Shown here: in pieces, positions 5,598-9,414 of the stretch
Layout: each line of letters opens with the position of its first letter
How positions within the stretch are numbered: position 1 is the stretch's first letter
NCBI GenBank assembly: GCA_050049355.1
Contig: JASFWK010000083.1
Coordinates: 1 to 9,414, forward strand
Length of the DNA: 9,414 nt
DNA from: JASFWK01 sp050049355
Lineage (GTDB): Bacteria; Chloroflexota; Anaerolineae; B4-G1; DUEL01
Reading direction: 5' to 3'
Made by a program: the position numbers and the translations under genes
Notes under the pieces: generated by a model
What the model was told of the DNA's origin: nothing
The model's input: the letters and a program-made list of their open reading frames with translations, nothing else
Databases searched by the model: none

Positions 5598-5846
5598 ATG
5601 GCAAGAGGTATGGTTGTCATTGACGAGGATCGGTGCAAGGGGTGCGCACTGTGCGTCTCCGTGTGCCCTGTGGACATCCTCCAACTGGCGGAGGAGCGGT
5701 TCAACGCCAAGGGATACCGACCGGTCGAGGTGACGGACCCCGAGGCGTGCACAGGGTGCGCGATGTGTGCCACCATCTGCCCCGACGTCGTCTTCACCGT
5801 GTACCGACGCAAGCGGAAGCCCAGGCGGGCGGCCGCTACCGCGTAG
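5598..5846 (+). CDS. Ferredoxin-type delta subunit of 2-oxoacid:ferredoxin oxidoreductase (KorD/VorC-like)
   Basis: Small electron-transfer subunit carrying two [4Fe-4S] clusters, which takes electrons from the catalytic beta subunit to external ferredoxin in the cytoplasm. The 82 residues hold two classical CxxCxxCxxxCP motifs, C13-C16-C19-C23 and C51-C54-C57-C61. They are separated by a 27-residue linker containing NAKGY (36-40), as in KorD/PorD-type subunits. A basic tail (70-77) ends the protein. AAGGAGG 5 bases ahead of ATG 5598 fixes the start. It is the first gene of a four-gene operon; the alpha subunit starts 15 bases after its stop. The sequence alone would also fit a free 2[4Fe-4S] ferredoxin, but the neighbours make the subunit role very likely. 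Confidence 0.92.
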   Translation: MARGMVVIDEDRCKGCALCVSVCPVDILQLAEERFNAKGYRPVEVTDPEACTGCAMCATICPDVVFTVYRRKRKPRRAAATA

Positions 5847-5861
5847 GGAGGTAAGCAACGA

Positions 5862-6941
5862 ATGGCAAAGGAACTGATCGAAGGAAACGCAGCGATAGCA
5901 GAGGCTGCTGTACGAGCCGGAGTCGAAGCTTTCTTCGGCTACCCCATTACACCCCAGACGGAGGTCTTGGAGCACTTCTCCAAGCGCCTGCCTGAGTTGG
6001 GGCGGATTTTCCTCCAGGCCGAAAGCGAGGTCGCGGCTGTCAACATGGTCTACGGGGCGGCTTGCACTGGGGCTCGAGTGATGAGCTCCTCCTCCAGCCC
6101 CGGTATCAGCCTGATGCAGGAGGGGCTCTCCTACATCGCCTGCTCCGAGGTGCCCACCGTGCTGGTCAACATCATGCGCGGAGGCCCGGGTCTGGGTAAC
6201 GTCCAGCCCTCGCAGGGGGACTACTTCCAGGCGGTCAAGACTGCCGGCCACGGCGACTTCCACATGATCGTCCTGGCCCCGGCCAACGTCCAGGAGGCGA
6301 TTGACTTGATGGTCCTGGCTTTCGACCTGGCGGAGAAGTACCGCACCATCGCTATGGTGATTGCCGATGGCTCCATCGGCCAGATGATGGAGCCGGCGGA
6401 GCTTCCGCCCATGCGTCCGGTTCGCTCTCGGGAGGAACGACCCGATTGGGCGCTGACCGGCGCCGATGAACGGCAGCCCAACATCATCACCTCGCTCTAT
6501 CTGGGGGCGGAGAACCTGGAGGAGGTCAACCTGCGCCTGCAGGCCAAGCTCAAGGAGATCGCCGCCAGCGAGGTGCGCTGGAAGGAGTACAACACTGAGG
6601 ATGCCGATCTCCTGTTGGTGGCCTTTGGCACTGTGGGTCGTGTCTGCCAGTCTGTAGTGCGGGAGGCACGGGACAAGGGGTTGAGGGTGGGTCTCTTGAG
6701 ACCCATCACGGTCTGGCCCTTCCCCAGTGATCGCCTGGCCGAATTGGCCGAGCGGGTGCGAGGAATGTTGGTTGTGGAGATGAACGCTGGGCAGATGGTC
6801 GAGGATGTGCGCTTAGCCGTCGAGGGCCGAAGCCCAGTTCGCTTCTACGGGCGAATGGGAGGCGTGGTCCCCCTGCCCGACGAGATCTTGCCCGAGTTGG
6901 AGAAGATGGACGCCGAACTCGCAGGCGGGAGGGAGAGTTAG
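5862..6941 (+). CDS. vorB: 2-oxoacid:ferredoxin oxidoreductase alpha subunit, VorB-like
   Basis: Alpha subunit of an enzyme that converts a 2-oxoacid plus CoA to acyl-CoA and CO2 while reducing ferredoxin. Its N-terminal domain contacts TPP at the interface with beta. The 359 residues have the usual length for this class. Visible motifs: GYPITPQTE (26-34), QAESEVAAVNMVYGAA (52-67), SSSSSPGISLMQEG (75-88), RGGPGLGNVQPSQGDYFQ (106-123), then a C-terminal domain with GLLRPITVWPFP (277-288) and VVEMNAGQMVEDVR (304-317). The GPGLGNVQPSQ wording fits the 2-oxoisovalerate (VorB) type better than the RGGPSTG wording of many KorA proteins, so a branched-chain 2-oxoacid is the better guess; 2-oxoglutarate remains possible. 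GGGAGGT (5846-5852 region) precedes ATG 5862. The beta gene starts one base after the stop. Family certain, substrate uncertain. Confidence 0.95.
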   Translation: MAKELIEGNAAIAEAAVRAGVEAFFGYPITPQTEVLEHFSKRLPELGRIFLQAESEVAAVNMVYGAACTGARVMSSSSSPGISLMQEGLSYIACSEVPTVLVNIMRGGPGLGNVQPSQGDYFQAVKTAGHGDFHMIVLAPANVQEAIDLMVLAFDLAEKYRTIAMVIADGSIGQMMEPAELPPMRPVRSREERPDWALTGADERQPNIITSLYLGAENLEEVNLRLQAKLKEIAASEVRWKEYNTEDADLLLVAFGTVGRVCQSVVREARDKGLRVGLLRPITVWPFPSDRLAELAERVRGMLVVEMNAGQMVEDVRLAVEGRSPVRFYGRMGGVVPLPDEILPELEKMDAELAGGRES

Positions 6942-6942
6942 G

Positions 6943-7734
6943 ATGACGACGGTTGAGATTCCTGAGGATATGGAACTGGTCTACGAGCGGCCGGAAAGCC
7001 TGACCGAGGTCGACACTCACTATTGCCCTGGCTGCACCCACGGCACGATCCACCGCCTCGTCGCCGAGGTGTTGGACGAACTGGGGGTGCGCGAGCGGAC
7101 CATTGGCATCGCTCCTGTGGGGTGCTCGGTGTTGGCCTACAACTACTTCAACGTGGACATGGCGGAGGCGGCCCACGGCCGCGCACCGGCGATGGCCACA
7201 GGGATCAAGCGCGTCAGCCCGGATAAGGTCGTCTTTACTTACCAGGGTGATGGCGACCTGGCTTCTATCGGCATCGCGGAGATCGTCTACGCGGCCAACC
7301 GGGGTGAGCTATTCACCACGATCTTTGTCAACAACGCGATCTATGGTATGACCGGCGGGCAGATGGCTCCCACGACCTTGCCCGGACAGGTGACTACATC
7401 CAGTCCTACCGGGCGGGATGTCGAAATGGCGGGGTTCCCTATGCGGGTTGCAGAGCTGATCGGCAGCCTCCCTGGCGCGACCTACGTCACCCGACAGGCG
7501 GTGCTAGATGTGCCTGGCATCCGACGGACCAAGAGGGCGATCAAGACCGCCTTCCAGGCCCAGCTGGCCGGCCTCGGCTTCTCTCTGGTGGAGGTCATCT
7601 CGACCTGCTCAACCAACTGGAAGCTTGGGCCATTGGAGGCCCTGGAGTGGGCCGAAGAGCATATGGTGGCCTTCTATCCATTGGGTGACACAAAGGTGTC
7701 CGAAGGAGTGAAAGCGCTGAGGGAGGGGAAATAA
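6943..7734 (+). CDS. 2-oxoacid:ferredoxin oxidoreductase beta subunit, TPP-binding (KorB/VorA-like)
   Basis: Catalytic subunit that binds thiamine pyrophosphate and the [4Fe-4S] cluster nearest the active site. The 263 residues show YCPGCTHG (27-34), APVGCS (57-62), the TPP motif GDGDLASIG (102-110) ending in FVNNAIYGMTGGQMAPTT (128-145), and CSTNW (222-226). C28, C31, C61 and C222 are spaced like the four cluster ligands known in this family. The start ATG 6943 lies one base after the alpha stop, with GGGAGG inside the end of the alpha gene as ribosome binding site, so translation is likely coupled. It ends one base before the gamma gene. No truncation or missing key residue is seen. It acts in the cytoplasm as part of the alpha-beta-gamma-delta complex. 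Confidence 0.95.
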   Translation: MTTVEIPEDMELVYERPESLTEVDTHYCPGCTHGTIHRLVAEVLDELGVRERTIGIAPVGCSVLAYNYFNVDMAEAAHGRAPAMATGIKRVSPDKVVFTYQGDGDLASIGIAEIVYAANRGELFTTIFVNNAIYGMTGGQMAPTTLPGQVTTSSPTGRDVEMAGFPMRVAELIGSLPGATYVTRQAVLDVPGIRRTKRAIKTAFQAQLAGLGFSLVEVISTCSTNWKLGPLEALEWAEEHMVAFYPLGDTKVSEGVKALREGK

Positions 7735-7735
7735 A

Positions 7736-8272
7736 ATGCAAGAGGAAATCATCGTCTCCGGGTTCGGCGGACAGGGATCGCTTTTCGCCGGCCAGTTGCT
7801 GGCCTATGCTGCCATGGAGGAGGGCTTCCATGTCACGTGGATTCCCTCCTACGGTCCTGAGATGCGGGGCGGAAAGGCTCGCTGCACCGTCGTCGTCTCA
7901 GATGGGGAGATTGGGTCCCCGCTGGTGCGGCGGCCCAGCGGGTCCATCGTGCTCAACATTCCCTCTATGGAAGCCTTCGAGCCGGCGGTCAAGCCGGGAG
8001 GGGTACTTGTGGTCAACAGTTCCCTGATTCCTCAGCAGAGTGAGCGGGACGACATCCGCGTCATATACATCTCCGCCAGCGACATCGCAGAGGAGCTGGG
8101 GAGCATCCGCTTGGCCAACGTCGTATGCCTGGGGGCGCTGGTGACGGCCACCGGCGTGGTGCCGATGGAGGCCGTGGAACGAGCGCTGGACAACCATCTG
8201 CCGGAGCGTCACCGGGATTTGCTGGACTTGAACAAGGAGGCGCTGAAGAAGGGCGCGGAACAGGCTGAGTGA
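7736..8272 (+). CDS. 2-oxoacid:ferredoxin oxidoreductase gamma subunit (KorC/VorG-like)
   Basis: Gamma subunit of the same cytoplasmic complex; in this family it forms the domain that contacts CoA and stabilises the alpha-beta core. The 178 residues match the usual 175-190. Motifs: IIVSGFGGQG (5-14) at the start of a Rossmann-like fold, SYGPEMRGGKARCTVVVSD (38-56), VLNIPSMEAF (72-81) and NVVCLGALVTATG (128-140). ATG 7736 is one base after the beta stop; GGGAGGGG (7721-7728) precedes it. It is the last gene of the operon, and a long imperfect hairpin begins 11 bases after its stop. All four subunits of a complete enzyme are therefore present and in frame. Confidence 0.94.
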   Translation: MQEEIIVSGFGGQGSLFAGQLLAYAAMEEGFHVTWIPSYGPEMRGGKARCTVVVSDGEIGSPLVRRPSGSIVLNIPSMEAFEPAVKPGGVLVVNSSLIPQQSERDDIRVIYISASDIAEELGSIRLANVVCLGALVTATGVVPMEAVERALDNHLPERHRDLLDLNKEALKKGAEQAE

Positions 8273-8282
8273 CGAATCCCTA

Positions 8283-8341
8283 TGTCCCCTCCCAGTACTC
8301 CGTCGTAGCGACCACGTTGATAGGCGGAGTGCTGAGGGACA
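8283..8341 (+). terminator. Long imperfect hairpin after the oxidoreductase operon
   Basis: TGTCCC (8283-8288) pairs with GGGACA (8336-8341), and AGTACTCCG (8294-8302) pairs with CGGAGTGCT (8325-8333, one G-U pair). An asymmetric internal loop separates the two stems and the top loop is 22 bases. It starts 11 bases after the gamma stop. No T-run follows, so it could be a factor-dependent end, a 3' stabilising structure or an RNA element rather than a classical terminator. Confidence 0.4.
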
Positions 8342-8421
8342 CAGGCTGATTCGATGCGCGCATAAGCAGTTTGGACTTCCAATAGAGTGGTGACGCGCCT
8401 CCCCTTGGGTGGGCAGGGAAA

Positions 8422-8451
8422 TGCACCAGCGCACGCGCGCCTTGCGGTGCA
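8422..8451 (+). repeat. Inverted repeat upstream of the first usp gene
   Basis: TGCACC (8422-8427) and GGTGCA (8446-8451) are perfect complements flanking an 18-base GC-rich centre. They lie about 50 bases ahead of the usp start. A smaller palindrome, TTGGA-CT-TCCAA, lies at 8371-8382. No convincing promoter hexamers were found between 8273 and 8499, so control of usp is unclear. Confidence 0.3.
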
Positions 8452-8499
8452 CGGCAGCAGGTCAGTGTCCACCCACACTAGAGCCAGGGGTGAGAAGAG

Positions 8500-8976
8500 A
8501 TGTATGAGAGGGTTCTGGTCCTATTGGATGGCTCCGAACTGGCCGAGCAGGTCCTCCCCCACGTCGCTGAGATCGTCCGCGGACGAGATATCGAGGTCCA
8601 TCTCCTCTCGGTCGCGCCCGTCGTTATGCCGCCAACAGCTGTCGTTGTGGATGTATATCCCATCTACATGACGGCAGATTTCATGGCCACTCAGGCGGCG
8701 GAGCGGGAGCGGATCGGGCGGGAACTGCAGGAGTATCTTGACGGAGTGGTCCAGCGGATGCGGTCCGTGGCCGGTAAGGTGCGGACAGCGATCCGTTCCG
8801 GGCGCCCGGCGGAGGAGATTCTGCAGTACGCCGAGGAGGTGGGGATAGATCTGATTGCCATGTGCACCCATGGTCGCTCTGGCCTCAGTCGTTGGGTCTA
8901 CGGCAGCGTGGCCGACAGGGTGCTGCGCGGGGCCAATTGCCCGGTGCTCTTGGTGCGAGTGCACCCTACGGAGTGA
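8500..8976 (+). CDS. Universal stress protein, UspA family
   Basis: Soluble nucleotide-binding alpha/beta protein of the UspA family, usually a dimer linked to stress or redox signalling. The 158 residues form one complete Usp domain: YERVLVLLDGSELAEQVLPH (2-21) at the N-terminus with the nucleotide-contacting D10, a middle helix (65-89), VRTAIRSGRPAEEILQYA (94-111), DLIAMCTHGRSGLSRWVYGS (117-136) and CPVLLVR (147-153). The ATP-binding pattern G-2x-G-9x-G(S) is present except that its first glycine is C122; G125 and G135-S136 are kept. AGGGGTGAG (8486-8494) lies 5 bases ahead of ATG 8500. A second usp gene follows 80 bases downstream, so the two probably form a tandem pair. Family sure; physiological role not shown by sequence. 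Confidence 0.93.
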   Translation: MYERVLVLLDGSELAEQVLPHVAEIVRGRDIEVHLLSVAPVVMPPTAVVVDVYPIYMTADFMATQAAERERIGRELQEYLDGVVQRMRSVAGKVRTAIRSGRPAEEILQYAEEVGIDLIAMCTHGRSGLSRWVYGSVADRVLRGANCPVLLVRVHPTE

Positions 8977-9056
8977 GGGAGTCTCGGCTTCGGGAGCTTC
9001 AAGTTGAATACTTCCTGCAATTTGGAATCTAAGAGGCCGAAGCTCTTCTTGTGAAG

Positions 9057-9414
9057 ATGGAGACCTCTCAGGATCGTCCTTCCGTACGGCCGGCTTCTCA
9101 TCGGCGCATCCTTGTGCCCTTGGATGGGTCGGAGCTGGCTGAGTGCGTCTTGCCCCACGTGCGAAGTCTCATTCGGCCCGGTGAGACCCAGATCTATCTC
9201 CTGTCGGTGGTAGCGCGGGGGTTTGGGGACCGTACGGTGGCGCTGATAACAAGCTATCCGCCGGGCCTGCAACTTTCCACGGCTGCCCTCTCCCGCGCGC
9301 GGGCTCAACTGGAGATCTACCTGCGCCGTGTGGCTGCCCGCCTCCGAGAGGGGGGAGCGTCGGTGCGGTGGGAGGTGAGGGAGGGAAATCCGGCTGAGGA
9401 GGTCCTGGACTATG
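9057..9414 (+). CDS. Second universal stress protein, UspA family, cut by the right window edge
   Basis: The 119 visible residues show a Usp N-terminal half: RRILVPLDGSELAECVLPHV (16-35) with D23, YLLSVVARG (47-55), a helix with STAALSRARAQLEIYLRRVA (74-93), and VRWEVREGNPAEEVLDY (103-119) at the edge. The ATP-binding glycine motif would lie beyond the window. Compared with the neighbouring usp it has an extra 14-residue polar N-terminus. No strong ribosome binding site precedes ATG 9057. GTG 9051 is in frame and is an alternative start. The two Usp proteins are clearly related, suggesting an older duplication. Probably cotranscribed with the preceding gene, 80 bases upstream. Confidence 0.9.
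   Translation, partial: METSQDRPSVRPASHRRILVPLDGSELAECVLPHVRSLIRPGETQIYLLSVVARGFGDRTVALITSYPPGLQLSTAALSRARAQLEIYLRRVAARLREGGASVRWEVREGNPAEEVLDY

Noticed and set aside
5310..6263. Minus-strand 317-residue open frame across the ferredoxin and alpha subunit genes
   Set aside because: Antisense to two clearly recognised genes, rich in His/Arg/Ser/Gly, with no family motif; a shadow frame.
8987..9050. Possible terminator between the two usp genes (GCTTCGG/CCGAAGC or GAGCTTC/GAAGCTC)
   Set aside because: The two stems compete for the same right arm, the loop exceeds 40 bases, and the TCTTCTT that follows is a poor T-run.
1..9414. Search for CRISPR arrays, insertion sequences, integrase or tRNA genes
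   Set aside because: Reading both strands gave no regularly spaced repeats, transposase motifs, terminal inverted repeats or tRNA cloverleafs.

Overview
This 9.4 kb window is GC-rich bacterial chromosome. Its gene content and protein style suggest a Chloroflexota-like (Anaerolineae/Thermoflexia-type) bacterium: NADH dehydrogenase genes, a four-subunit 2-oxoacid:ferredoxin oxidoreductase and tandem universal stress proteins with the LDGSELAE-type start. That placement is an inference from style; no rRNA or other marker is present.

Layout. Minus strand: nuoH (1-906, cut by the window's left edge) and nuoA (953-1309) form the start of a complex I operon, with a good promoter at 1359-1386. About 430 bases without a convincing gene follow. 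A small SSB-like OB-fold protein (1741-2109, minus) is preceded by a roughly 270-base leader that may hide a small gene. That leader starts at a near-perfect minus-strand promoter (TTGACA-17-TATATA, 2390-2418). About 95 bases away a divergent plus-strand promoter (TTGCCC-17-TATACT, 2513-2541) drives a 763-residue protein related to DNA methyltransferases (2560-4851). Its stop overlaps the start of a 180-residue membrane-anchored protein with a striking alternating Val/Ile-Pro beta pattern (4848-5390).

Next comes a compact operon for a 2-oxoacid:ferredoxin oxidoreductase (5598-8272): a two-cluster ferredoxin subunit, a VorB-like alpha, a TPP-binding beta and a gamma subunit, with 1-15 base gaps. 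Together they oxidatively decarboxylate a 2-oxoacid (branched-chain or 2-oxoglutarate) to an acyl-CoA and reduced ferredoxin. After a gap with two hairpins come two UspA-family genes (8500-8976, and 9057 to the right edge).

The best candidate for something undescribed is the centre: an OB-fold protein and, divergently, a methyltransferase-like protein whose SAM and DPPY motifs are visibly altered, translationally coupled to a membrane beta-repeat protein. A shared function is an inference.
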